Source: Micromonospora sp. Llam0
Lineage (GTDB): Bacteria; Actinomycetota; Actinomycetes; Mycobacteriales; Micromonosporaceae
Assembly (NCBI RefSeq): GCF_003751085.1
Contig: NZ_RJJY01000001.1
Coordinates: forward strand, 2,976,001-3,040,000
Direction of reading: 5' to 3'
DNA: 64,000 bases
Part shown: one piece after another, positions 35,583 through 44,052 of the stretch
How positions within the stretch are numbered: the stretch's first letter is position 1
How the letters are laid out: every line of letters starts with the position of its first letter
Translations under genes and position numbers: made by a program
Notes under the pieces: generated by a model
Databases searched by the model: none
What the model saw: the letters and a program-made list of their open reading frames with translations, nothing else
Told to the model about the DNA's origin: nothing

Positions 35583-36484
35583 GCGCTTTCTCCTGCGGGG
35601 TAACCGGTCGATGCCGGGTCGGGCCACAGCGGCGCGAGCCGCTCGGCGACGGAGTCGAGGGCGGCCAGCCGGTCCGCCCGGGTGGCCGCCGGTGGCAGCC
35701 GGGTGAACGGCGCGACGACCAGGTGGTCCAGACCGGCGTCGCGGTACGCCTCGACGGCGGCGACGCTGATCTCGCCGGAGAGTCGGACGTGATAGGTGAA
35801 GTCGTCGTCGGCCCGGCCGAGCTGCTCCCGCAGCGCGGTGATCCGAGCGCACAGCCGGGCGGAGGTGGCCAGGTCGACATCCGGACCGAACCAGCCGGCG
35901 CCGTGCCGGGCCGCCCGCCGCAGCGCGGCCCGGCTGTGCCCGCCGACCACCACCGGCACCGGCGGTTGCGGCGCGGCACCGAAGTGTACGGTCGGGAAGT
36001 CGAAGAACCGTCCGTGGTGGGCGACCGGCCGGCCGGACCAGAGCAGGTCGAGCACCCGCAGCATCTCGTCGGTACGGGCACCCCGGGTGCCGAAGTCGGT
36101 GCCGAGCGCGGCGAACTCCTCGGCCATCCAGCCGACCCCGACGCCGAGCACCGCCCGGCCGGCGGACAACTGCTGCAGGCTGGCCCAGGCACGGGCGATG
36201 TGGAACGGGTCTCGCAGCGGGGCGATCAGCACGCCGGTGCCGAGCCGGATCCGGGTGGTCCGGGCGGCCAGGTGACCGAGCGTGACGGTCACGTCGGCCA
36301 ACGGGGTACTCGGCCGGATGCCGGGGTCGCCGGAGGACCGGTACGGGTAGGTCGGTGCGTACCGGGCCGGGGTGATCACGTGGTCGGCCAGCCAGACGGT
36401 GTGGAAGCCGAGCCGCTCGGCGTGCACCGCGAGCGGCGCGTACTCGGCGGCCGGCAGACCGAACAGCTGCAGGTCGAACCGCAT
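35579..36484 (-). CDS. Luciferase-like (F420-dependent type) oxidoreductase
   Basis: 301-aa TIM-barrel oxidoreductase of the bacterial-luciferase-like superfamily, the branch that in actinobacteria usually uses F420. The N-terminal RFDLQLFGLPAAEYAPLAVHAERLGFHTVWLADHV, the RIRLGTGVLIAPLRDPFHIARAWASLQQLSAGR block and VPVVVGGHSRAALRRAARHG are family signatures. Start ATG 36484 shares one base with the upstream hydratase stop (TGATG), so translation is coupled. Position inside the IpdAB-type operon suggests a redox step on a CoA-linked ring intermediate. I do not recognise it as a standard member of the mycobacterial KstR2 gene set. Confidence 0.85.
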   Translation of the reverse strand: MRFDLQLFGLPAAEYAPLAVHAERLGFHTVWLADHVITPARYAPTYPYRSSGDPGIRPSTPLADVTVTLGHLAARTTRIRLGTGVLIAPLRDPFHIARAWASLQQLSAGRAVLGVGVGWMAEEFAALGTDFGTRGARTDEMLRVLDLLWSGRPVAHHGRFFDFPTVHFGAAPQPPVPVVVGGHSRAALRRAARHGAGWFGPDVDLATSARLCARITALREQLGRADDDFTYHVRLSGEISVAAVEAYRDAGLDHLVVAPFTRLPPAATRADRLAALDSVAERLAPLWPDPASTGYPAGESA

Positions 36485-37362
36485 CAGCCGGCACCGTCCG
36501 TCGGCTCGCGCATGCTGCGGGCGTCGTGGCCGGCCAGCGGATCGTCGCCCACCTCCGCGTTGTGCGCGTGCGCCACGTGGTGCAGACCGAACACCGAGTC
36601 CATCCCGGCGCGCAGACCCATCAGGTCCTCGGCCTGGTTGACCGCCTTCTTGGTCAGCGCCAGGCCGAGCCGGGGCATGGTCGCGATCCGGCCGGCCAGC
36701 TCCATCGTGTACGGCTGCAGCTCGGCCCGGGGCACCACCCGGTTGACCATGCCGAGGGCCAGCGCCCGGTCCGCGTCGACCCGTTCGCCGAGGAAGAGGA
36801 ACTCCTTGGCGAACCGGGGGCCCATCACCCACGGGTGGGCGAAGTACTCGACGCCGGGGATGCCCATCCGCACGACCGGGTCGGCGAACCGGGCGTCGTC
36901 GGCGGCGACGATCAGGTCACAGCACCAGGCGAGCATCAGCCCGCCGGCGACGCAGGCGCCCTGCACCATGGCGATGGTCGGCTTGGGCAGTTCCCGCCAG
37001 CGCCGGCACATGCCGAGGTAGACCTCGGACTCGCGGGCGAACCGGCTCTCCGCGCCGGCCTTGCCGACGTGGTCCCACCACAGCCCGGCCCGGCGCGGGA
37101 AGCTGCGGTCGGCGTCGCGCCCCGGGGTGCCGATGTCGTGCCCGGCGGAGAAGTGCTTGCCGGCACCGGCGAGCACCACCACCCGTACGTCGTCGTCGGC
37201 GGCGGCCCGGGAGAACGCGTCGTCGAGGGCGTAGGTCATCGCGGAGTTCTGCGCGTTGGCGTACCGGGGGCGGTTCATGGTGACCACCGCCACCGGCCCG
37301 TCGGTGGCGTACCGGACCACCGTCTCGTCGTGGGCCGTAGCGTCGTCGGCGGCGTCGGTCAC
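36484..37362 (-). CDS. Enoyl-CoA hydratase/isomerase family protein
   Basis: 292-aa crotonase-fold protein. The oxyanion-hole segments are AGAGKHFSAGHDIGTPG and QGACVAGGLMLAWCCDLIVAADDARF. The loop before the second contains a long insertion (RAGLWWDHVGKAGAESRFARESEVYLGMCRRWRELP), seen in the actinobacterial EchA branch acting on bulky CoA esters. The start is a GTG at 37362 that overlaps the upstream acyl-CoA dehydrogenase stop as GTGA. It probably hydrates or hydrolyses a beta-oxidation intermediate. It is distinct from the EchA20-like protein in the same operon (39561-40385). Confidence 0.88.
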   Translation of the reverse strand: MTDAADDATAHDETVVRYATDGPVAVVTMNRPRYANAQNSAMTYALDDAFSRAAADDDVRVVVLAGAGKHFSAGHDIGTPGRDADRSFPRRAGLWWDHVGKAGAESRFARESEVYLGMCRRWRELPKPTIAMVQGACVAGGLMLAWCCDLIVAADDARFADPVVRMGIPGVEYFAHPWVMGPRFAKEFLFLGERVDADRALALGMVNRVVPRAELQPYTMELAGRIATMPRLGLALTKKAVNQAEDLMGLRAGMDSVFGLHHVAHAHNAEVGDDPLAGHDARSMREPTDGAG

Positions 37363-38405
37363 GGTCGTCCTCCTTGCTCGGCGGTGGCGGCGGGCAGTCC
37401 GATCGCGGTGCCGAGCCGGTCGAGGTGGTGGTCGGTGCCGGCGGCCGCAGCTACGATCGCCCACACCCGCTTGGCGTACAGGTGCAGGTCGTACTCGGTC
37501 GTGTAGCCGATCGCGCCGTGGCACTGCAGCGCGGCGCGCGCGGTGCGCTCGGCGGCGTCGGCGGCGAGCAGGTAGCCGGCCGAGACGTCGGCCGGGCGGC
37601 TGTCGGCGCCGGTGGCGGCCGCCCAGCTGGCGGCGAGCACCGCCGGGGCCGCCAGTTCCAGCCCGAGCAGGGCATCGGCGAGCTGATGCTGCACCGCCTG
37701 GAAGCTGCCGACCGGGGCGCCGAACTGGCGGCGGGTGCCGACGTGCGCGACGGTGAGGTCGAGCATCCGGCGGCCGAGCCCGACCAGCTGGGCCGACGCG
37801 GCCAGGGTGGCCCGGTCGGCGGTCAGCGCCAGCAGGTGGGCCGGCACGTCGAGCCGGGTGCCGGCCGACGGCCCGATGACGGGGTCCCCGGTGAGCCGCA
37901 GCGCGGCCCGGCTGCCGTCCATTGTCGGTACCGGCGTGGTCGCGACCTCGTCCGGCCGGACCAGTCGGGCTCCGTCCGGCGGGGTCAGGATCAGCAGCAG
38001 GTCGGCCCGCTGCCCGTACGGGACGAGGCCGCCCGGCCCGGCGACGGCGATCCGGCAGCGGCCCTCGACGAGCGCGGCGAGCTGCCCGCCGGGGTCGCCG
38101 GCGGCGGCCAGCAGCGGGCCGGCGACGGCGGCGGTCTCGGCCACCGGCAGCGGCACCGCCGCGTACCCGGCGGCGGTGAGCGGTGGCACCAGGTCCACCT
38201 CGGTCAGTCCGAGTCCGCCGGCGGACTCGGGCACCGCTGCGGCGAGCAGGCCCATTTCGGCGAGCGCGGTCCACAGCCGGTCCAGCGGCGCGGGGTCGCC
38301 ACCGGGCCAGCCGGCACGGACCACCGCCGGCGGGCATTCGGCGGTGAGCAGGTCGTCGACCGCGTCGCGCAGCGTGGCCTGCTCGTCGGTGAGGGCGAAC
38401 CACAT
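37359..38405 (-). CDS. Acyl-CoA dehydrogenase, short subunit type
   Basis: 348-aa flavoprotein-family protein of the acyl-CoA dehydrogenase fold, shorter than the usual 380-400. N-terminal WFALTDEQATLRDAVDDLL and C-terminal GTRRQFGAPVGSFQAVQHQLADAL and QCHGAIGYTTEYDLHLYAKRVW are typical. Short, divergent FadE proteins of this kind pair with a longer partner to form heteromeric dehydrogenases in steroid-degrading actinobacteria; the neighbouring gene (38418-39557) is the likely partner. Start ATG 38405, 12 bases after that gene. FadE32/FadE33-like identity is plausible, not certain. Confidence 0.87.
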   Translation of the reverse strand: MWFALTDEQATLRDAVDDLLTAECPPAVVRAGWPGGDPAPLDRLWTALAEMGLLAAAVPESAGGLGLTEVDLVPPLTAAGYAAVPLPVAETAAVAGPLLAAAGDPGGQLAALVEGRCRIAVAGPGGLVPYGQRADLLLILTPPDGARLVRPDEVATTPVPTMDGSRAALRLTGDPVIGPSAGTRLDVPAHLLALTADRATLAASAQLVGLGRRMLDLTVAHVGTRRQFGAPVGSFQAVQHQLADALLGLELAAPAVLAASWAAATGADSRPADVSAGYLLAADAAERTARAALQCHGAIGYTTEYDLHLYAKRVWAIVAAAAGTDHHLDRLGTAIGLPAATAEQGGRP

Positions 38406-38417
38406 GCCGTCTCCTCC

Positions 38418-39557
38418 TCAGCGTCGGGGCAGGCCGAGCAGCCGCTCGGCGACGATGCCGCGTTGGATCTCGTTGGTGCCGGCGTAGATCGGGCCGGCCA
38501 GGGAGAACTGGAAGCCACGGGTCCACTCGGCGTCGACCTCGGCGTCCGGCCCGAGCAGTTCGAGGGCGGTGCGGTGCAGCGCGATGTCCAGCTCGGACCA
38601 GTGGATCTTGTTGAGGCTGGCCGCCGCGCCCGGCGGGTCGCCGTCGAGCATCCGGGTCACCTGGGCCAGGGTGAACAGGTGATAGGCGCGGGCACCGAGC
38701 CAGGCCCGGACCACCTGCTCGCGCAGCCGGCCGGTGAGCCGGTCCGGACGGTCGCCGGCCAGCTGGACCAGCCGGGCGGCGGCCGCGGTGAACCGGCCCG
38801 GCGGGCGCAGGGTGAGGCCCCGCTCGGAGCCGGTGGTGGCCATCGCCACCCGCCAGCCGGCCCCGACCTCGCCGATCACGTCGGCGTCGGGCACGAACAC
38901 GTCGTCGAGGTAGACGTCGGCGAACCCTTCGTCGCCGTCGAACCGGCCGAACCCCCGCACGGTCACCCCGGGGGCGTCCAGCGGCACCAGGAAGTAGGTC
39001 AACCCCCGGTGTCGCTGCTGCTGCGGGTCGGTTCGGAACAGACCGAACAGGTGGGTGCAGAACGCGCCCCGGGTGGTCCACGTCTTGTGCCCGGTCAGCC
39101 GCCACCCGCCGGCCGCGTCGTCGCGGACCGCCCGGCTGGTCAACGCGGCCAGGTCGCTGCCGGCGCCCGGCTCGGACCAGCCCTGGCACCACAGTTGGCG
39201 GGCGGCTGCCATCGCCGGGAGGATCCGGTCCCGCTGCTCGTCGGTGCCGAACTCGAACAGCGTCGGCGCGAGCAGGAAGATGCCGTTCTGGGTGACCCGC
39301 TGCGGCGCACCGGCGGCGGCGTACTCCTCCTCGAAGATCAGCCACTGCCAGAGCGAGGCGTCCCGGCCGCCATAGCGGCGCGGCCAGGAGACCACCGACC
39401 AGCCGCCGTCGTGCAGCGTGCGCTCCCACTCCAGGTGGGCGGCGAAGCCGGCGCGGGTGTCGCCGGAGGGCAGCGGGCGGGACGGCCGGTGGGCGCGCAG
39501 CCAGTCGCGGGCCTCGGCGCGGAACTGTTCGTCGGCGGGGTCCGGACGCAGGTCCAT
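38418..39557 (-). CDS. Acyl-CoA dehydrogenase, FadE31-like
   Basis: 379-aa acyl-CoA dehydrogenase. The FAD-binding and substrate region shows QGWSEPGAGSDLAALTS, TGHKTWTTRG and VYLDDVFVPDADVIG, and the C-terminus ends in PIYAGTNEIQRGIVAERLLGLPR. The N-terminal WPRRYGGRDA and FEEEYAAAGAP resemble mycobacterial FadE31 as I remember it. It should introduce a double bond into a CoA ester of a ring C/D intermediate, probably as a heteromer with the 348-aa neighbour. Start ATG at 39557, three bases after the EchA20-like gene. An alignment would be needed to separate FadE30 from FadE31 type. Confidence 0.87.
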   Translation of the reverse strand: MDLRPDPADEQFRAEARDWLRAHRPSRPLPSGDTRAGFAAHLEWERTLHDGGWSVVSWPRRYGGRDASLWQWLIFEEEYAAAGAPQRVTQNGIFLLAPTLFEFGTDEQRDRILPAMAAARQLWCQGWSEPGAGSDLAALTSRAVRDDAAGGWRLTGHKTWTTRGAFCTHLFGLFRTDPQQQRHRGLTYFLVPLDAPGVTVRGFGRFDGDEGFADVYLDDVFVPDADVIGEVGAGWRVAMATTGSERGLTLRPPGRFTAAAARLVQLAGDRPDRLTGRLREQVVRAWLGARAYHLFTLAQVTRMLDGDPPGAAASLNKIHWSELDIALHRTALELLGPDAEVDAEWTRGFQFSLAGPIYAGTNEIQRGIVAERLLGLPRR

Positions 39558-39560
39558 CGG

Positions 39561-40385
39561 TCAGCCCTCCCGGCCCGGGTCGGCGGCCGGGCCAGCACCG
39601 TTTTGCTGCGCCGCCCCGGTGTCGGGCCGGTCGCCGAAGCCGTCACGGACCCGGTGGGCGACACCGGAAAGGTTGAGCTCGAAGGTGAAGCCCTGCTCGT
39701 AGCGGTAGCTGCGTTTGACGTCCCACGGGTCGATGCCGTTGAGCGACTCCTTGGCCGCCCGGATCACCACCGGGTCCTTGGCGGCGATCTGCCGGGCGAC
39801 CTCCAGCGCGGCGGACCGCAGCTCGGCGGCGGGGACCACGCGCAGCACCGAGCCGTAGGCGTGCAGCTCGGCGGCGGTGGCGGTGGCGGAGGTGTAGAGC
39901 ATCGCCCGGGCCCGGTGCTGCGGCACCAGCCGGGACAGGTGGGTGGCGGCGCCGAGCGCGCCCCGGTCCACCTCCGGCAGTCCGAACGTGGCGTCGTCGC
40001 TGGCCACGATGATGTCGGCGTTGCCGACCAGGCCGATGCCGCCGCCGAGGCAGAAGCCGTGAACGGCGGCGACCACCGGCACCGGGCAGTCGTAGACGGC
40101 GGCAAACGCCGCGAAGCAGCCCCGGTTGGCGCCGATCAGCGCGTCGTTGCCGGGGTCCGCCTGGATCTGCTTGATGTCGACCCCGGCGTTGAAGCCGCGG
40201 CCCTGCGCCCGCAGCACCACCGCCCGGGTGGCCGGGTCGGCACCGGCGACGGTGACCGCCTCGGCGAGGCGGTACCAGCCGGCGACCGGCAGGGCGTTGA
40301 CCGGCGGCCGGTCGACCACGATCTCGGTCACTCCGTCGGCGCCGGTGGTCGCGACGACCATCGCACTGTCCGCTGTCGATGTCAT
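39561..40385 (-). CDS. echA20: EchA20-like ring-cleaving CoA hydrolase (crotonase fold)
   Basis: 274-aa crotonase-family protein. Diagnostic stretches match mycobacterial EchA20: VDRPPVNALPVAGWYRLAEAV, RAQGRGFNAGVDIKQIQ, ANRGCFAAFAAVY, GFCLGGGIGLVGNADIIVASDDATFGLPEV and RGALGAATHLSRLVPQH. EchA20 opens ring D of the bicyclic CoA intermediate HIEC-CoA to give COCHEA-CoA, the substrate of IpdAB, and the latter genes lie upstream in this operon. The last 25 residues are Gly/Ala/Asp-rich and probably disordered. Start ATG at 40385, 10 bases after the IpdF-like gene. Of all the genes here, this one and IpdF fix the pathway most firmly. Confidence 0.88.
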   Translation of the reverse strand: MTSTADSAMVVATTGADGVTEIVVDRPPVNALPVAGWYRLAEAVTVAGADPATRAVVLRAQGRGFNAGVDIKQIQADPGNDALIGANRGCFAAFAAVYDCPVPVVAAVHGFCLGGGIGLVGNADIIVASDDATFGLPEVDRGALGAATHLSRLVPQHRARAMLYTSATATAAELHAYGSVLRVVPAAELRSAALEVARQIAAKDPVVIRAAKESLNGIDPWDVKRSYRYEQGFTFELNLSGVAHRVRDGFGDRPDTGAAQQNGAGPAADPGREG

Positions 40386-40395
40386 GGTCGGGTCC

Positions 40396-41232
40396 TCACG
40401 GGTGTTGGCTGCTGACCGAGAGCACCTCGCCCACCAGGTACGAGGCGTAGTCGCTGGCCAGGAAGACGATCACGTTGGCCACCTCCCAGGGTTCGGCGGC
40501 CCGGCCGAACGCCTCCCGGTCGGCCAGCGCGGCCAGCAGGGCGTCGTCGGTGACCTTGGCCAGGTTGGCGTGCATCGCGAGGCTCGGCGCGACCGCGTTC
40601 ACCCGGACGCCGGCCTCGGCCGCCTCGACGGCGCTGCACCGGGTCAGCGCCATCACCCCGGCCTTGGCCGCGGCGTAGTGCGCCTGACCCTGCTGGGCCC
40701 GCCAGCCGAGCACCGAGGCGTTGTTGACGATCACGCCGCTGCCGCGCGGCATCATGTGCCGCAGCGCGGCACGGGTGCACCGGAAGGTGCCGGTGAGGGT
40801 GACGTCCAGCACCCGGTGCCACTGGTCGTCGGTCATCTCGGTGATCCGGGCCGTGCCGCCCAGCCCGGCGTTGTTGACCAGCACGTCGAGCTGGCCGTAG
40901 CCGGCGACGACCTGGTCGACCATCGCCTGGACCTGCGACTCGACGGTCACGTCGCAGACGACCGCGAGGGGTTCGACACCGGTCGCGGCGGCGAGTTCGG
41001 CGGCGGTCGCCCGCAGCCGGGTCTCGTGCCGGTCGCTGATCGCCACCCTGGCACCCTCCTCGGCGCAGCGCCGGGCCGTCGCCGCGCCGATGCCGGTGCC
41101 AGCGGCGGCGGTGACCAGCACGGTCCGGCCGGCGAGCAGGCCGTGCCCGGCGGGCGGGCGCGGCCCGGCCGCCCCGCCGGGCGGGCGCGGCCCGGTGGAC
41201 GTGCGTCCGGTCGGTGGTTCAACGGTCGCCAT
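40396..41232 (-). CDS. ipdF: IpdF-like short-chain dehydrogenase
   Basis: 278-aa classical SDR. The cofactor motif is unusual, TAAAGTGIG instead of TGxxxGIG, and is shared with mycobacterial IpdF, as are the preceding GHGLLAG, the serine region VIVNNASVLGWRAQ and the YAAAK active-site motif. The C-terminus RAAEPWEVANVIVFLASDYASYLVGEVLSVSSQHP also matches. In HIP catabolism IpdF oxidises the 5-hydroxyl of the CoA-linked hydrindane. The ATG at 41232 gives a 30-residue Pro/Gly extension before the fold and a 14-base overlap with the upstream IpdC gene; a later start is possible. Confidence 0.88.
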   Translation of the reverse strand: MATVEPPTGRTSTGPRPPGGAAGPRPPAGHGLLAGRTVLVTAAAGTGIGAATARRCAEEGARVAISDRHETRLRATAAELAAATGVEPLAVVCDVTVESQVQAMVDQVVAGYGQLDVLVNNAGLGGTARITEMTDDQWHRVLDVTLTGTFRCTRAALRHMMPRGSGVIVNNASVLGWRAQQGQAHYAAAKAGVMALTRCSAVEAAEAGVRVNAVAPSLAMHANLAKVTDDALLAALADREAFGRAAEPWEVANVIVFLASDYASYLVGEVLSVSSQHP

Positions 41233-42343
41233 CGGCTCGTCCCTCCTGCAGTCCGTCCAGCACCGCCGACGCCTCGGCGACGATCCGGTCGATCAGCTCG
41301 GCGCAGCTGGGCAGGTCGTCGATCAGCCCGGTCACCTGCCCGGTCGCCATCACCCCGAGGTCGGCCCGGCCGTCGACCATCGCGGCCCGCAGCAGCATCG
41401 GGGTGTTCGCGGCGAGCAGCACCTGGCCCCAGGTCAGCTCCCGGTTGCGGCGCATCGCCCGACCTTCGGCGAGCAGGTGCCGCCACGAGGTGCCGGTGAG
41501 CCGCCGGAACCGGGCGGCGCTGCGTACCGAGCGGACCAGCCGGCGTGCCGGCCCGGCGCGTTCCAGCCGGTCGATGAAGTCGGTGCGCAGCACCCGCTGT
41601 GGTACGCCGTCGAGCGCCCGGGTCACCACGGTGCCGTCCAGCCCGGCGTCGAGGTAGCGCCGCAGTACCTGCGGGCTGACCGTGCTGTCGCTGGTGAGCA
41701 GGAACCGGGTGCCCATCGCCACCCCGGCCGCGCCGTAGGCGAGGGCGGCGACCAGCCCCCGGCCGTCGAAGAACCCGCCGGCGCCGATCACCGGGATGTC
41801 GACGGCGTCGGCCACCTGCGGCAGCAGCAGACTGGTCGGTACCGCTCCGGTGTGGCCGCCACCCTCGCCGCCCTGCACGATGACCGCGTCGGCACCCCAG
41901 GCGGCCACCTTCTCGGCGTGCCGGCGGGCACCGACCGAGGGCACCACCCGTACCCCGGCGTCGCGCAGCCGGGCGATCAGCTCCGGCTTCGGGGCCAGGG
42001 CGAACGAGGCCACCCGGACGTTCTCCCCGATCAGCAGGTCGATCCGCTGCGCGGCGTCGGCGGCGTCGGCCCGCACGTTCACCCCGAACGGCCGCGTCGT
42101 GTTCCGCCGGATCTCGGTGATCGCGGCGGCCAGGTCGGGCAGGTCGAGGGTGGCACCGGCGAGGATGCCCAGCCCGCCGGCCTCGGCGGTGGCGGCGACC
42201 AGCCGGGGGCCGGAGACGAAGCCCATGCCGGTCTGCACGATCGGGTACCGCACCCCGAACAGCTCGCAGATCGGGGTACGCAGCGCCGGGTGGGCCGAGG
42301 TCGGCGTCGGGCCGGCAGCCGGCCGCGCCGGGCGGTCGGTCAT
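41219..42343 (-). CDS. ipdC: IpdC-like flavin-dependent oxidoreductase (nitronate monooxygenase family)
   Basis: 374-aa FMN TIM-barrel protein of the nitronate monooxygenase / 2-nitropropane dioxygenase family. The family motifs are YPIVQTGMGFVSGPRLVAATAEAGGLGILA, PFGVNVRADA, WGADAVIVQGGEGGGHTG and VIGAGGFFDGRGLVAALAYGAAGVAMGTRFLLT. In steroid C/D-ring catabolism IpdC introduces unsaturation into a hydroxy-hydrindane-CoA. The start ATG 42343 overlaps the IpdB stop (ATGA), and the gene order ipdA-ipdB-ipdC is the mycobacterial one. The operon context raises confidence over the generic family name. Confidence 0.88.
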   Translation of the reverse strand: MTDRPARPAAGPTPTSAHPALRTPICELFGVRYPIVQTGMGFVSGPRLVAATAEAGGLGILAGATLDLPDLAAAITEIRRNTTRPFGVNVRADAADAAQRIDLLIGENVRVASFALAPKPELIARLRDAGVRVVPSVGARRHAEKVAAWGADAVIVQGGEGGGHTGAVPTSLLLPQVADAVDIPVIGAGGFFDGRGLVAALAYGAAGVAMGTRFLLTSDSTVSPQVLRRYLDAGLDGTVVTRALDGVPQRVLRTDFIDRLERAGPARRLVRSVRSAARFRRLTGTSWRHLLAEGRAMRRNRELTWGQVLLAANTPMLLRAAMVDGRADLGVMATGQVTGLIDDLPSCAELIDRIVAEASAVLDGLQEGRADGDR

Positions 42344-43101
42344 CGCCGTACCTCGGCGTCGCGGTGGCCGGCCGGGTCGATGACGGTACGGATGAGGGTC
42401 AGCTCGTGCGCCGTCGGCAGCCGGGTCTGCGGCACCTCCCCGCCGGTCCACAGCTCGAACCCGGTCGCCTCGTGGACCTGTTCGACGGTGACGCCGGGAT
42501 GCGTCGACACCAGTCGCATCCGGTGGTCCGGGCCGGTGAAGTCGAAGACCCCGAGGTCGCTCACCACCCGGCGCAGCTGGTGGAAGCGGGCCGCGGACGG
42601 CCCGGCAGACGCGGCCCTGTCGTAGCCGATGCCGCAGACCAGGTCGACCTGTTCGACGAAGGTCCGGCGGCTGTGCCGGGGCACCCAGTAGCTGCACGGG
42701 TGGCTGACCGTGTTGCCCGGTGCGCCCCGTACTCCGAGCAGGGCCACCTTCGGCCGGTGGAAGTCACCGATCGCCGAGATGTTGATGTTGCCGTACCGGT
42801 CGATCTGGCCCGGCCCCATCATGACGTGCCGGCGGCCGGACCAGATCAGCTCGAAGATCTGCCGGAACGGCAACGCTCCCTCGGTCTGCGTCGGGGATCC
42901 GCCGACCGGCCAGGTGCCGACGCCGAGAGCGGCTTCGCCGTCGGTGAGCAGCAGTTCCGGGGAGAAGGTGGCCCGGGCCAGCCGGGCGCCGATCGTCGGG
43001 ACCAGCCCGATCGGGCTGGCCAGGATCTCGCCGTCGCCACGCCATGCCTCGGCGCAGGCGACGACGCACACCTCGGCGCGCGTCGGCGCGGTGCCGGTCA
43101 C
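42340..43101 (-). CDS. ipdB: IpdB-like CoA-transferase-fold subunit (ring-cleaving hydrolase)
   Basis: 253-aa beta subunit of the CoA-transferase-like heteromer IpdAB, which in mycobacteria hydrolyses ring C of COCHEA-CoA. Characteristic blocks are ILASPIGLVPTIGARLARATFSPELLLTDGEA, RHVMMGPGQIDRYGNINISAIGDF and VRGAPGNTVSHPCSYWVPRHS. The start GTG at 43101 overlaps the IpdA stop as GTGA, giving tight coupling for 1:1 subunit synthesis. The frame opens slightly upstream without support. The alternative, a true acetate or succinyl CoA-transferase, is unlikely given the neighbours. Confidence 0.9.
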   Translation of the reverse strand: MTGTAPTRAEVCVVACAEAWRGDGEILASPIGLVPTIGARLARATFSPELLLTDGEAALGVGTWPVGGSPTQTEGALPFRQIFELIWSGRRHVMMGPGQIDRYGNINISAIGDFHRPKVALLGVRGAPGNTVSHPCSYWVPRHSRRTFVEQVDLVCGIGYDRAASAGPSAARFHQLRRVVSDLGVFDFTGPDHRMRLVSTHPGVTVEQVHEATGFELWTGGEVPQTRLPTAHELTLIRTVIDPAGHRDAEVRR

Positions 43102-43961
43102 CGGATCACCTCCATCTGCGGGCCCCGGGCGGCGACGGCCTGCTGGTAGCCGGCCTCGTCGGTGTCGAGGTAGCGCTGGCGGAACGCGGCCCACCGGTCG
43201 GTGCCGGCCACCGCGGCGTACTCGCGTTGGAACCGCTCGTCACGGGGGTAGTCCGGGTCGCACGAGGTGAAGTGGGCACCGCGTGCGGCCGGAACCACCC
43301 CGCGGACCTGGTGGCGGCGGACGAGTACCGAGGCGGCCGGGGTGAGCTGCTCGGTCGGCACGACCTGTTCGCAGGAGACGTAGGCGCGGTCGGCGGCCGC
43401 GCAGTACAGGTCGTCGAAGTACGGGTCGGGCCCGAGGCAGAGGGCGTTGCCGTGGATGTCGGCGCGGTGCAGGTGGACCAGGGCGGCGTCCAGCCGCAGC
43501 GCCGGCACGGCGAGCAGTTCCTCGTCGTCGTACGGCGAGCGCACGGTCCGCAGGTCCGGGTTGATCCGCATCAGGTCGGAGCCGAGTCCGACCCGGGTGG
43601 GCAGGAACGGCAGCCGGCAGGCGGCGGCGTACAGGCCGAGGTAGAGCATGCCCTCGTCGTACTCGACGGCCTCGACGGCGCCTGCCTGGCGGGCGGCCCG
43701 GAAGTGCGGCTCCAGCGGAATCGAGTCGAGCGAGACGAAGCCGTACACCAGCCGACGGACCTTGCCGGCGGCGAGCAGCAGGCCGGCGTCGGGGCCGCCG
43801 TAGGTGACGACGGTCAGGTCCTCGAGGTCCGACCGCAGGATCGCCCGGATCAGGGACATCGGCTTGCGGCGCGAGCCCCAGCCGCCGATGCCGATGGTCA
43901 TGCCGGAGCGCAGTTCGCTCACCACCTGCTCGGCGGTCATCCGTTTGTCGGTCATCGCCAC
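43098..43961 (-). CDS. ipdA: IpdA-like CoA-transferase-fold subunit (ring-cleaving hydrolase)
   Basis: 287-aa alpha subunit partnering IpdB. The N-terminal MTAEQVVSELRSGMTIGIGGWGSRRKPMSLIRAILRS, VVTYGGPDAGLLLAAGKVRRLVYGFVSLDSI and LPTRVGLGSDLM are typical of IpdA and its GctA-like relatives; ALVHLHRADIHGNALCLGPDPYFDDLY is a further conserved block. The start is a GTG at 43961 (AGGA eight bases upstream); ATG at 43955 is an alternative. It is the first gene of the ten-gene leftward operon, with a KstR2-type operator 60 bases upstream at 44021-44034. Confidence 0.9.
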   Translation of the reverse strand: MAMTDKRMTAEQVVSELRSGMTIGIGGWGSRRKPMSLIRAILRSDLEDLTVVTYGGPDAGLLLAAGKVRRLVYGFVSLDSIPLEPHFRAARQAGAVEAVEYDEGMLYLGLYAAACRLPFLPTRVGLGSDLMRINPDLRTVRSPYDDEELLAVPALRLDAALVHLHRADIHGNALCLGPDPYFDDLYCAAADRAYVSCEQVVPTEQLTPAASVLVRRHQVRGVVPAARGAHFTSCDPDYPRDERFQREYAAVAGTDRWAAFRQRYLDTDEAGYQQAVAARGPQMEVIR

Positions 43962-44020
43962 CTACTCGATCCTGGCTGGTCACGGGTGCGGGTACGCCGG
44001 AACCGGCGCACCCGCAATGT

Positions 44021-44034
44021 ACCAAGCGCTTGAT
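44021..44034. promoter_or_regulatory. KstR2-type operator upstream of ipdA
   Basis: ACCAAGCGCTTGAT fits AnCAAGnnCTTGnT, the motif described for the TetR regulator KstR2, at every fixed position. It lies between the fadA6-like stop (44053) and the ipdA start (43961), placing it in a promoter for the ipdA-led operon. HIP-CoA is the known KstR2 effector in mycobacteria; relief of repression by a pathway CoA ester is expected here. Confidence 0.82.
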
Positions 44035-44052
44035 TGGTTGGCCAGCCCGGGT

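Noticed and set aside
33921..36494. Minus frame of 857 codons suggesting a fusion of CoA ligase with another protein
   Set aside because: The CoA ligase begins at ATG 35582, overlapping the oxidoreductase stop. The upstream part of the frame is a shadow of the luciferase-like gene.
36484..39429. 981-codon open frame on the minus strand spanning the hydratase and both FadE genes
   Set aside because: Only its last third is the enoyl-CoA hydratase. Upstream it is an Arg/Pro/Gly-rich shadow of the two acyl-CoA dehydrogenase genes, which have clear motifs in other frames.
42340..43194. Longer form of the IpdB-like protein starting at 43194
   Set aside because: The extra 31 residues overlap the IpdA coding region and are shadow sequence. 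The GTG at 43101, overlapping the IpdA stop, is the natural coupled start.
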